From positions 1-64,000 of the forward strand of contig NZ_JAGQDC010000018.1 of NCBI RefSeq assembly GCF_023282985.1: 64,000 nucleotides of DNA, given 5' to 3'. Of this stretch, positions 41,198 to 50,400 are shown in pieces. The stretch's first letter is position 1. Each line of letters starts with the position of its first letter. The DNA comes from Serratia silvae. GTDB lineage: Bacteria > Pseudomonadota > Gammaproteobacteria > Enterobacterales > Enterobacteriaceae. Position numbers and translations under genes: made by a program. The notes below the pieces were generated by a model that saw only the letters and a list, made by a program, of their open reading frames with translations, searched no databases and was not told where the DNA came from.

Positions 41198-41312
41198 CAG
41201 CAGTCCTCGGCGATAATTTGATCGCCTGTGTGCCAGCGGGTTCACATTTTGCCGGTTTTCTGTGTGATAGGGTAAATCGGTAATCGATAGGGTTGTTACT
41301 GCTCCGGCAGGC

Positions 41313-41380
41313 AAAACCTAATTCTTTAACGCTTGATGGCTGCGGCCTTGAGTGCTTAAGGGATTAGGTTTTTTTTTGCT
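41313..41380 (+). terminator. Long terminator hairpin between yaeH and the NagB-like gene
   Basis: A 17-bp stem with two G-U pairs (41313-41329 with 41356-41372) and a 26-nt loop, continuing into a tract of T ending at 41377. It is 35 nt before the next start codon. It may end yaeH transcription, or act as an attenuator in the leader of the next gene. Confidence 0.75.
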
Positions 41381-41414
41381 CTGAATTCACCACATCACCT
41401 TCTGGAAGATACTG

Positions 41415-42137
41415 ATGAAGATAGAATTATTCCCCGACATGGAACAGCTTAACCAGCAGGCCGCCACGCATATCTTGCAGGCCATGCAGCAGCGAACGCA
41501 CTTCAACTTTGCCCCCACTGGTGGTGCAACCCCGTTAGCCTTGTATCAGCTGTTAATTCCACATTTGCGTGATAACCCAAGCTATCAGCACGTGCATTAT
41601 TACACGCAGGATGAAGTGCCTTTCCATCCCCATGAAAACCAGACCGGGGCCATTTATCGCCATCTGCAACGCCACCTGTTCCATCCGGCAGGCGTGCCCG
41701 ATGAGCGTATTCATCCGCTGAACGGCAGCAGCTATCGTCAGGCCGATCGCCAGATAGCCGTCGAAGGTGGGATAGATCTGCTGATCCTCGGGCTAGGCAG
41801 TGACGGGCATCTTGCCGCCAACTTGCCTGGAACACCTTTTGACACTGAGGCGCACCGGATTGCCGTCGACCGCGCCAACCCCGAACTGATGGCGGTATTG
41901 GCCAAGGAGGTGGGCGGGATGGAATTCGTCCCCAACGCTTATTTCTCTTTGGGACTTAAAAGCATCATGCAGGCCAAAAATATCCTGCTGCTGGTCGGTG
42001 GGGAGAACAAGGCAGCGATACTGCAGCAGGCGTTGGAAGGGCCGCTGACAGAAAGCATCCCGGCTTCTCTGCTGCGTTTTCACCCGGCATGCACCCTGTT
42101 GGCTGACTTTGCGGCAGCATCACGACTTACGGCCTGA
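41415..42137 (+). CDS. NagB/6-phosphogluconolactonase-family protein
   Basis: 240-aa protein with the glucosamine-6-phosphate isomerase/deaminase fold. The phosphate loop APTGGATPLALY (about 33-44) is present. Asp66 (in TQDEVPF) matches the general acid/base Asp72 of NagB, and LGSDGHLAANLP (Asp130, His132) matches Asp141/His143. The relay glutamate of NagB (Glu148) is replaced by Leu137, so canonical deaminase activity is doubtful. It might act on a different phosphosugar. It sits alone at the junction of two backbone blocks, so the pathway cannot be read from neighbours. Confidence 0.78.
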   Translation: MKIELFPDMEQLNQQAATHILQAMQQRTHFNFAPTGGATPLALYQLLIPHLRDNPSYQHVHYYTQDEVPFHPHENQTGAIYRHLQRHLFHPAGVPDERIHPLNGSSYRQADRQIAVEGGIDLLILGLGSDGHLAANLPGTPFDTEAHRIAVDRANPELMAVLAKEVGGMEFVPNAYFSLGLKSIMQAKNILLLVGGENKAAILQQALEGPLTESIPASLLRFHPACTLLADFAAASRLTA

Positions 42138-42187
42138 AGGGTTGATTGGAAATGGAGCCTGGTTGCTCACCGCCAGGCATCAGGAAA

Positions 42188-42637
42188 CTATTTCAGCAAT
42201 GCGCCCCACTGCTCTACCCACGGGCAGGACACCACTTCCGGTTCAGGTTGCTCGATCGCATCGATCTCCAGCACTTCACCTACGCGCGTCGCCCCCTGCT
42301 CTTGCAGCAAAGCATCAAAGGTACGCCCGGCACCACAGAAGTTGTCATAGCTACTATCACCCAGAGCAATCAAGCCATAGCGCAGCTCAGGCTGATAGCC
42401 CACCTGGTCGCGAATAGCCTGGAACAGTGGTGCGATGCTGTCAGGCAAGTCCCCTTGCCCGGTAGTGGAAGTCACGACCAGCGCATAATGCTGACGGTAA
42501 AACTGCCACTCTGCCAGCGTCCCTTCCTCAAACACTTTGACCTCATGGCCCTGTTCTTGCAGGATATTTTCTGCCTCTTCCGCCACCAACAAAGAATTAC
42601 CGTAGACCGTTCCGACGAAAATACCGACCTGAGCCAT
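42188..42637 (-). CDS. yqcA: Flavodoxin-like protein YqcA
   Basis: 149-aa flavodoxin of the MioC/YqcA type. The FMN phosphate-binding loop is in [12 protein letters not shown] near the N terminus, and the two FMN-aromatic loops are [12 protein letters not shown] and [13 protein letters not shown]. It lies 33 nt after truC on the same strand, as in E. coli. The electron partner is not established. Confidence 0.93.
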   Translation of the reverse strand: MAQVGIFVGTVYGNSLLVAEEAENILQEQGHEVKVFEEGTLAEWQFYRQHYALVVTSTTGQGDLPDSIAPLFQAIRDQVGYQPELRYGLIALGDSSYDNFCGAGRTFDALLQEQGATRVGEVLEIDAIEQPEPEVVSCPWVEQWGALLK

Positions 42638-42670
42638 CGTTGCTGCTCCTTTATTACCGTTAAAAAATGA

Positions 42671-43429
42671 TTAGCTATCCTGACCGTTAGCCTGAGGAAA
42701 CTCAAGTTCTGGCAACACGTCATGCCAACCAAATTGTGACATGACACCTTGCCAATCCGCCTCCCAGGGTGCGGAAATATGCAGCGGTTGACCGTTCACC
42801 GGATGAATAAGCTGAAGATGGCTGGCGTGCAGCATCAGACGTGAACAACCAAAATGTTCGGCCATCCCCCGGTTTTGCCGCAGATCGCCGTGAGCGGTAT
42901 CGCCAATAATAGGATGGCGCAGATGCACCATGTGACGGCGCAGCTGGTGTTTACGCCCGGTCTCCGGTTTCAGCTCAACCAGGCTATAGCGCGAGGTGCC
43001 ATAGCGGCCAATCGCCACCGGCATCTCTACCGTTGCCAACGGCTGGTAATGACTCACGGCCGTTTTAGGGCCTTTGTCCGGGTTGGCATGTTTATCGGCC
43101 AACTTATCCAGCTCTTCCGTTAGCGCATAGTCAACGGTCCCGCCCTCTAAAACATAACCCCGTACCACCGCGTGATAAGTCTTCTGCACCTGATGCAGTT
43201 CAAACTGTTGCGACAGTGTACGAGCCACCTCGCTGGACAGAGCCATCAGCAATACGCCGGAAGTTGGGCGATCCAGACGGTGCACGGTAAATACGTGCTG
43301 GCCAATCTGGTCGCGCACGGTTTGCATCACAAACTTCGTCTCGTGACGATCCAGCCAACTACGATGCACCAGCCAACCTGAGGGTTTGTTAACGGCGATC
43401 AGATGTTCGTCCTGGTACAAAACTTTCAT
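42671..43429 (-). CDS. truC: tRNA pseudouridine65 synthase
   Basis: RluA-family pseudouridine synthase modifying U65 in tRNA-Ile1 and tRNA-Asp. About 252 aa. The catalytic Asp is in HRLDRPTSGVLL, with GRKHQLRRHMVHL downstream. I chose the start MKVLYQDEHLIAVNKPSG at 43429, matching E. coli. The ATG at 43456 has no better ribosome site. It is followed by yqcA. Confidence 0.95.
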   Translation of the reverse strand: MKVLYQDEHLIAVNKPSGWLVHRSWLDRHETKFVMQTVRDQIGQHVFTVHRLDRPTSGVLLMALSSEVARTLSQQFELHQVQKTYHAVVRGYVLEGGTVDYALTEELDKLADKHANPDKGPKTAVSHYQPLATVEMPVAIGRYGTSRYSLVELKPETGRKHQLRRHMVHLRHPIIGDTAHGDLRQNRGMAEHFGCSRLMLHASHLQLIHPVNGQPLHISAPWEADWQGVMSQFGWHDVLPELEFPQANGQDS

Positions 43430-43716
43430 AACTTTCCAACTCTCGATGAAGATCACTAACGCATTGAATAATAAACATACGTTACTAATAATTGCCTTTC
43501 ACTACAATTTCCTACCGTTAAAGGTTATTTTTTAATCACCACGTCCCTGATATGCTGGTTATTCGCTACGCTGAAACATAAGATTCATCTTGGCTTTCAA
43601 TACAATGAGTCATTTTTTCAGGAATTGGGACAATCCTTAGAACGGTTCAGTAAGATGGCGATGCAGTATAAAACTACCTGCCGGAAGAAGAGAACAAACA
43701 AATAGGAAAAGATAAT

Positions 43717-44994
43717 ATGAGCGTTGAACGTGAATATTTGTTGCCCGCGATCTGGGTACGTGAACATCTGGTCCAGGTCCCGCTGAATTGGTTCGATAAC
43801 CAGGATACACGCACCATCGAGATCTTTGCCCGTGAGTTGGTTGACCCGTTACGCCGTGATGAACAACTGCCTTGCCTGTTGTTTTTACAAGGTGGCCCAG
43901 GGGGAAAAAGCCCACGCCCTACGGCGCGCAGCAGCTGGATTGCCGAGGCCCTGAAAAGTTACCGGGTGATCCTGCTCGATCAACGTGGCACCGGGCGCAG
44001 CACCCGTATTGAAGGTAAGAGTCTGGCCGGGCTAACCGCCCATCAGGCGGCAGATTACCTGGCCTGCTTCCGCGCCGACTCGATCGTCAGCGATGCCGAA
44101 TATCTGCGTAAAACCTGCTTTGGCGATCGCCCGTGGAGCACGCTGGGGCAGAGTTATGGCGGTTTTATCACACTGACCTACCTTTCTCAGGCACCGGAGG
44201 GGTTACACTGCTGCTTTATGACCGGCGGCCTGGCCAGCCTGCAACCCGATGCCGATGAAGTCTACGCTCATACCTATCCGCAGGTGGTCGCCAAAAATCG
44301 TATCTTCTATCAGCGCTACCCACATCTGGAGCCGCTGATCGGCCAGATTGCCGATAAGCTGGAGCAGGAAGAGGTGTTGTTGCCCGATGGCGACCGGCTG
44401 ACCGTACGCCGCCTGCAAAGCCTGGGGATCGATCTTGGCATGAGCGAAGGCTACGAGCGGTTGCTTTGGCTGTTTGACGAAGCCTTTAACCCAGACGGCG
44501 AATTCAGTGATACCTTCCTGTCGCAGGTGATGGCGCTGACCAGCTACGCGGAGAATCCGCTGTTTGCCGCGCTGCATGAAAGTATTTACGCGCAGGATAA
44601 GGCCACCAACTGGGCGGCAGAACGGCAACGGGGCAGCTTCGAAGCTTTCGACGGGGATCGGCGCCCTCTCTACCTGACCGGGGAGATGATCTACCCCTGG
44701 ATGTTCACCGATATCGCCGCCCTGCGCCCCTTCAATGAACCAGTTAAGCTGTTGGCCGAACGCCGCGTGTGGTCACCGCTGTATAACAGCGATCGCCTGC
44801 TCGACAATCGGGTTCCGGTATTTGCCGCCGTTTATTTCAGCGATATGTATGTCGATTTGAAACTCTCGCTGGCGACCGCGCAGCAAGTCGGTAATTTGAC
44901 GCCGTGGATCACCAACGAGTATGAGCATAACGGCTTACGCGTCGGTAATGTTTTTGGTCATCTGCAATCAATGGCGCAGGAAGCAGGCATTTAG
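43717..44994 (+). CDS. Prolyl aminopeptidase (S33 family, Aeromonas type)
   Basis: 425-aa alpha/beta hydrolase that removes N-terminal proline from peptides. The length and layout fit the larger Aeromonas-type enzyme rather than the ~317-aa type. Motifs: oxyanion GGPGGKSPRP, nucleophile in GQSYGGF, aspartate in the VYFSDMYVD segment and histidine in EYEHNGLRVG. TAGGAAAAG lies before the ATG. It is convergent with pbpC; the two stop codons overlap (44991-44994), leaving no intergenic terminator. The gene is not at this place in E. coli. Confidence 0.88.
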   Translation: MSVEREYLLPAIWVREHLVQVPLNWFDNQDTRTIEIFARELVDPLRRDEQLPCLLFLQGGPGGKSPRPTARSSWIAEALKSYRVILLDQRGTGRSTRIEGKSLAGLTAHQAADYLACFRADSIVSDAEYLRKTCFGDRPWSTLGQSYGGFITLTYLSQAPEGLHCCFMTGGLASLQPDADEVYAHTYPQVVAKNRIFYQRYPHLEPLIGQIADKLEQEEVLLPDGDRLTVRRLQSLGIDLGMSEGYERLLWLFDEAFNPDGEFSDTFLSQVMALTSYAENPLFAALHESIYAQDKATNWAAERQRGSFEAFDGDRRPLYLTGEMIYPWMFTDIAALRPFNEPVKLLAERRVWSPLYNSDRLLDNRVPVFAAVYFSDMYVDLKLSLATAQQVGNLTPWITNEYEHNGLRVGNVFGHLQSMAQEAGI

Positions 44995-47354
44995 TTCACC
45001 AACTCAATGGTGATCAGGCGGCTATCGACACGGCCATGATCGTCCACCGCCCGGATACGATACTGACCATTGTTGACCGGCCGCCAATCTATGGCGGTTT
45101 TACTGGCGCTGCTGCCAAGATAAATATCATCAACAAACCAATACACCGTTTTACTGTCCGCGTCAGTCACCGCATTGAAGGAGATTTTGTCACGCCCCTG
45201 CTGCGATTGCCGCAAGGTATAGGTGGTATTTTTCAGCGGCGAGGTAATGCGTGGCGGGCTGCCAGTGACCGCTACCGCATTATCCTTGCAGTGACTTACC
45301 GGCGGGGCTCGCTTGGGTAATCCAGCCTGCGCAAACACGTTAGCCAGATCGGAAGGCCAGAACTCAAACACCTCGGTACGGGTTTGCGTTTCATCATACG
45401 GTGGGCAGGCCACCTCACCGCTGTGAATATCCAGCACCACCGGGCGATAGACGGTATCGACCTTGATCGGCGACTTGCCGGGAATAAACCAGGTTTTACC
45501 TTTCTGCTGGCACCATTGCGTCGGCAGGTTGCCGCTGGCCAGGCAAATATCCACCCGCTTCAACTGTTTCGGGAAGGGATGCTTCGGCTCCTGCAAGGTC
45601 GGATAGCTGGCGTTAATGCTGTCGATAATATTGAAAAATAGCGGAGCTGCCGCATCGGCCCCCACAAACACGTTGTTGCCTCTGCTGTCGAAATTCCCTT
45701 CCCAGACTACCAGCACGTAAGGCCCGAAGATCCCTACGCTCCAGGCATCGCGGAAGCCCCAGGAGGTCCCGGTTTTCCAATAGACCGGCAGCGATGACGA
45801 GCGTTGCGCCAGAGTGTCTCCAGGCCGACGATGCTGGCGCAACATATCCAGCGTAGTGAAACTGGCTTCTTCGCTGAGCAAACGGATCGGGGGCGGATAG
45901 GCATCACTCTTTTGCATCCGTAATGGGCGCAATACGCCCTGGTTAGCCAGTAGCGCATACAGCTTCGCCAGTTCCTGGGCGGTGATTTCTCCACCGCCCA
46001 ACACCAGCGACAGCCCATAATGGTTCTCACTGGCCAGGTTGGCGATACCAGACAGGCTTAAAAACTGATAAAACGTCGGTTGTCGTAGTTGCGAAGCCAC
46101 ATACACCGCAGGAATGTTGCGGCTGAAGTTCAGCGCATCCGTCGCCGTCACCGGCCCCAGGAAGCGGCGGTCAAAATTCTCTGGCGCGTAGGCGCCAAAA
46201 GACGAAGGCACGTCCTTCAGGATGGTCATCGGATGCAGCACGCCCTGCTCCATCCCCAAGGCATAAATGAAGGGCTTGAGGGTCGAGCCAGGGGAACGCT
46301 TGGCATTGGTTCCGTTCACCTGCCCCTGGATCTCGCGGTTGTAATAATCGGCAGAGCCTACCAGCGCCCTTATCCCCATATCACGGCTGTCCACCAACAG
46401 CACCGAGGCATTATGGATCCCCCGGCTCTGGTTACGGACGATAAACGCGTTCACCTGCCTTTCGATCAGCCGCTGTAGCCCAGCATCCAGCTCGGTGTCC
46501 ACACGGGTATCCAGCTTCACTAACTGTTGGGTCTGCTGGCGCAACTGTTCGATAAAGTGTGGGGCAAGGTACGGCATCCGTTCTGGTTGGCGCAGTGCCA
46601 AAGGGAGCTGAAACAAGGCACGCTGACTGCTGTCGGTATTATAAACGCCTTGCCAGCGTTGAAACAGGCGGTTGCGGGCCTGCGTCAGGGCTTGCCCCAA
46701 TACGCCGGTTTTAGGGTCGATGCGATAGCTCGGTGACTGCGGCAACACCGAGAGCGTCAGCGCCTCCGGCAAAGTCAGATCCTGCGGTGCCTTGGCAAAA
46801 TAGATCAGGCTGGCCGCACCGATGCTTTCAATATTGCGGCCATAGGGGGCGTAATTGAGATAGGCTTCCAGAATATCGTGCTTGGAATAACTGAGCTCCA
46901 ACTGAACGGCCCGCAGTACCTGCGTCAGTTTACCGCCAGGTGTGCGGGTATTCAGATGCCAATGCATGCGCGCCAACTGCATGGTGATGGTCGAACCACC
47001 CTGCATTTTGCCACCGACTACGTAGCTACGCCAAAAGCCACGCAGCAGGCTGACGGGGTTAAATCCGGGGTTGTAATAGAACCAGCGATCTTCATGCAGC
47101 AAAATCCCCTGCACCGCCAGCGGTGAGATCTTTTCCAGCGGCGTCCACAGGCGATAGCGATCGTCATTGGCCAACGTGAGGCGCATCAGCGTCCCGTGGC
47201 GATCATAGTAAACCGTGGAGAAAGGCACGCCCTGAGAAAGAGGAGGATGCGGCCACAGCCGCGCCCCCACCAGGCCCAGCGCCAGCAGAAATACCGCCAT
47301 CAAGATATTTTGTAGCCAGCGTTTTGCCACAGCAGATGCAGGAAGGATTTTCAT
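44991..47354 (-). CDS. pbpC: Penicillin-binding protein 1C
   Basis: Bifunctional class A PBP, about 787 aa. Membrane anchor at about residues 14-36 (LQNILMAVFLLALGLVGARLW). The glycosyltransferase domain shows EDRWFYYNPGFNP and GGSTITMQLARM. The transpeptidase domain has SxxK in SPGSTLKPFIYALG and KTGT in WKTGTSWGFRDA. A C-terminal BiPBP_C-type domain follows. I chose the start MKILPASAVAKRW at 47354, since upstream ATGs give an unlikely N terminus. It lies 55 nt after the alpha-2-macroglobulin gene, the usual bacterial pairing. Confidence 0.95.
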   Translation of the reverse strand: MKILPASAVAKRWLQNILMAVFLLALGLVGARLWPHPPLSQGVPFSTVYYDRHGTLMRLTLANDDRYRLWTPLEKISPLAVQGILLHEDRWFYYNPGFNPVSLLRGFWRSYVVGGKMQGGSTITMQLARMHWHLNTRTPGGKLTQVLRAVQLELSYSKHDILEAYLNYAPYGRNIESIGAASLIYFAKAPQDLTLPEALTLSVLPQSPSYRIDPKTGVLGQALTQARNRLFQRWQGVYNTDSSQRALFQLPLALRQPERMPYLAPHFIEQLRQQTQQLVKLDTRVDTELDAGLQRLIERQVNAFIVRNQSRGIHNASVLLVDSRDMGIRALVGSADYYNREIQGQVNGTNAKRSPGSTLKPFIYALGMEQGVLHPMTILKDVPSSFGAYAPENFDRRFLGPVTATDALNFSRNIPAVYVASQLRQPTFYQFLSLSGIANLASENHYGLSLVLGGGEITAQELAKLYALLANQGVLRPLRMQKSDAYPPPIRLLSEEASFTTLDMLRQHRRPGDTLAQRSSSLPVYWKTGTSWGFRDAWSVGIFGPYVLVVWEGNFDSRGNNVFVGADAAAPLFFNIIDSINASYPTLQEPKHPFPKQLKRVDICLASGNLPTQWCQQKGKTWFIPGKSPIKVDTVYRPVVLDIHSGEVACPPYDETQTRTEVFEFWPSDLANVFAQAGLPKRAPPVSHCKDNAVAVTGSPPRITSPLKNTTYTLRQSQQGRDKISFNAVTDADSKTVYWFVDDIYLGSSASKTAIDWRPVNNGQYRIRAVDDHGRVDSRLITIELVN

Positions 47355-47409
47355 GGAGTCTCGGTACCCACGAACCCCGCAGCTCAACGCTGCGGGGCAT
47401 CGCGATGGC

Positions 47410-50400
47410 TTATTGACTTTCCGCCGGTACAACCACCAGTTTACCGCTGTTGGCCGACATGGCCTGCACTTCACGATCATACATGGCTTCGCCATAAGCC
47501 GGAGGGATCACAAAGCTACCGGTGTTGGTCGCTTTAATCTGGTAGACAAACTCCTGCACGTCGGTGCTGGCACTACCATAGATGATCACCCGGTCTTCAC
47601 GGATATCGCTGTAATCAGGCGCCCAAGTGGAGCCCGAGGCAGCCAGTGGTGACTGCCAGCCTGCGTCCGTATTCTCGCTGGCTTCACCGTCTTCGCCGGT
47701 CGATTCTGGCTCTGGTGCCGTTTGCTGCACCACTTCAAATCCGCCAGGCAGCAGATCGACAATCGCCAGATTGCTCTGACCTTCTTTCGAATTGGCGCGG
47801 ATTTTCAGATGAACGTTGATCTTCTGCCCCAACGTTACCTGAGTGACCGGTTTACCCTGTTCATCGGTGTAATCACGGGTAATTTCCAAGCCGCGAGCAA
47901 TGGCTTTCTGTGGAGCAGCCAGATCGTAACCGGCCTGAGTCACCACATACCAGGCCGGAGCGTCAGCGCTGTTGGTAAAGCGGATAGCCTTGGCCTCGGC
48001 AGTAAACTGGCCTTTGGCAAACAGCCCTATCATCTCTGAAATCACCTGCGGATCGGCGTTACCTTGCTTGCCGAGCTGCGCAATCGTCAGCGAATCTGTG
48101 GCATTAGCCTGCGCCGCCACCTGAGCCGAATAGCTTTCCAGCGCCAAGATACTCATCGCCGAAGAATAGGTGGTATAGCGCTCTTCTTTCAACGCCTTGA
48201 CCATGTTCTCCAGCACCTGCGGAGGGATGGAAGAGACCTTCTCCGGGAAGTGACGAGTGATCAGATACAGACGCGTCGCGTCCTGTACCAGCGGATCGAA
48301 GTAATTCTGCGTCCACCAGCCTTTGTCATAGGCTTTACTAAGTTGCTTCCAGCTAGGTTGCAGCAAGGCATTGGCCTCATCGTCCATTTTCAACAGACGG
48401 TAAGACGATGCCAGATACAGGGCGCTCAGATCGGTTTTCCAGCTGTCTGGATACAGTTTCTGCAACGTATCCTGCACCGAGGCCAGCGAGTTGGTGGTAA
48501 TTTCGCCCTGTAAGGTCAGCAGGTAGACCGCCCAGGTACGCAGACGCAGATGATACATATCCTCATAACGGTTGGCTGCCAGCTCACGCAGCGCGCCGTT
48601 GGCATCTTCCAGCATCCCTACCGGCAAGGCATAACCCGCCGCTTTGGCTTCCAGCAGGTATTGCACCACGTATGGCGTGACGAAAGGATCGGTTTCCGGC
48701 GATGAACGCCAGGCACCAATGGCCCCGCTGTCGTTCTGGCGAGAACGCAGTACGCCGAGCAGGTTTTTCAGCTGGTTGCTGACTTCGGCCTGGCTCTGGC
48801 TGCTTTTCATCTCCGGATGCTGGCTTTGCATGATCAGCGGAATAGAACGGCTGACGATCTGCTCAGAACAGTAATACGGATAATCCGCCAGATACTGCGC
48901 CAGACCGTTGGTCAGCACCAACGGTGAGTGAGATACCGCTGCGCTGCGCTGCGCATAGGCATCAAACATCTGCCGCAAATTATCGATATTCTGGCTGCTG
49001 CCGCTCATGCGGCCCATCACCGTCTGGGTGCGGTAAGGCATTGCCGGACGCACCGAGGTGCTAATGGTACGGCGGCTGGTTTTATCACCATAACGCGCTT
49101 CAAACACCAGCGGAGCATCACCCAGTGCCGCCTTGGCACGCAGGCGGAAGTTGATCACGCCTTCACGCTTCTCCGCCAATGACAGGTTTTGCTCGGCCTT
49201 ACCCACCACTTCCAACTGCGGCGGTGGCGTCAACTGCACGGCGATCGCCACAGGTTTACCGTTCAACCCTTCGAGATTATTGCTAACCCCGACGCTGACA
49301 TCAAACTCATCCCCCGGAGCCACCATGTAAGGCACGTTCGGCGTCATGATGAAGTTGTCACGTACCGTCGCGGAGGTTTGGGCCTTGCCAATTTTGCTTG
49401 GCGTAACCGAAATGGCCATCACGCGGATCTTGCCGTTGAAGTAATCCGGCACCGGATAGGTAAACTGCTTCTCGCCGTTGACTTCGGTAATGCCAGACCA
49501 GTAGGCCACTGGCTTGTCGCGCTTGCGTTTGAACGGGTTCAAGTTGAGATCCAGCCCTTCACCCGCATCACCGCCCGGTGCCGCCGAAAGCGCCATCAGT
49601 TTGCTGAACTCCGGCAGGATCAGATCGAGGATCTGCGAGCTTTCCACGCTCAGCTCACGCTTACGGAAGAAGTACTCCAGCGGATCTTTCAGGCGGTAAC
49701 GCGCTACCTGCAAGATCCCTTCATCTACGGCAAACAGTGCGACCTGCTGTGGGGCATCAGTTTTCACCGTCATCGTCAGGTTTTCACCCGGTTTAATCAC
49801 CTCAGGTGTCACTATTTCCAGGCCGTTTTGCCGGGCTTTGGTGCTGATTTTAAACGGCATGACGCCATAGCTCAGCGGGCTCATAAAGATCTCGCTGGAG
49901 TTGACGTCACGCACAAACTGCACGTTGATATAACCGTTGCCTTCCATCCCGGCCGGAACCCGGATTTTCTGCACCGAGCTGGTGGTGTCGGTGTGGAACC
50001 ACTGCCAGGCATAGACACGGTCTTTTTCGATGGTGATCAAACCACTGCCGGTATATGGCGCGTTGATCGCCACTTCAATTTCTTCACCCGGCTGATATTC
50101 CGCCTGGTTCAGTTTCAGCTTCAGTTCGGCATTGCGATCCAGCGAACGGCTGAGGTTGGCGTTGCCCGCCACGCTATAGGCGATACGGTTGAGTACCTTG
50201 CCCTGCGCATCTTCGATCACCAGAACGAAGTCACCCGGGGTTTCGGTCGCCAAGGTCAGATCGGTACCCTGCTCGCTCAGCGCCAACGGCTGCTCGGACA
50301 GCTGCACCTCTTTCATTTTCGACTGGTATTTATAAACGCCAGAATCCTGCTTGGTCAGCACCGAGATGTATTTCTGTTCGATCAGCACCTGCTTCAGATC

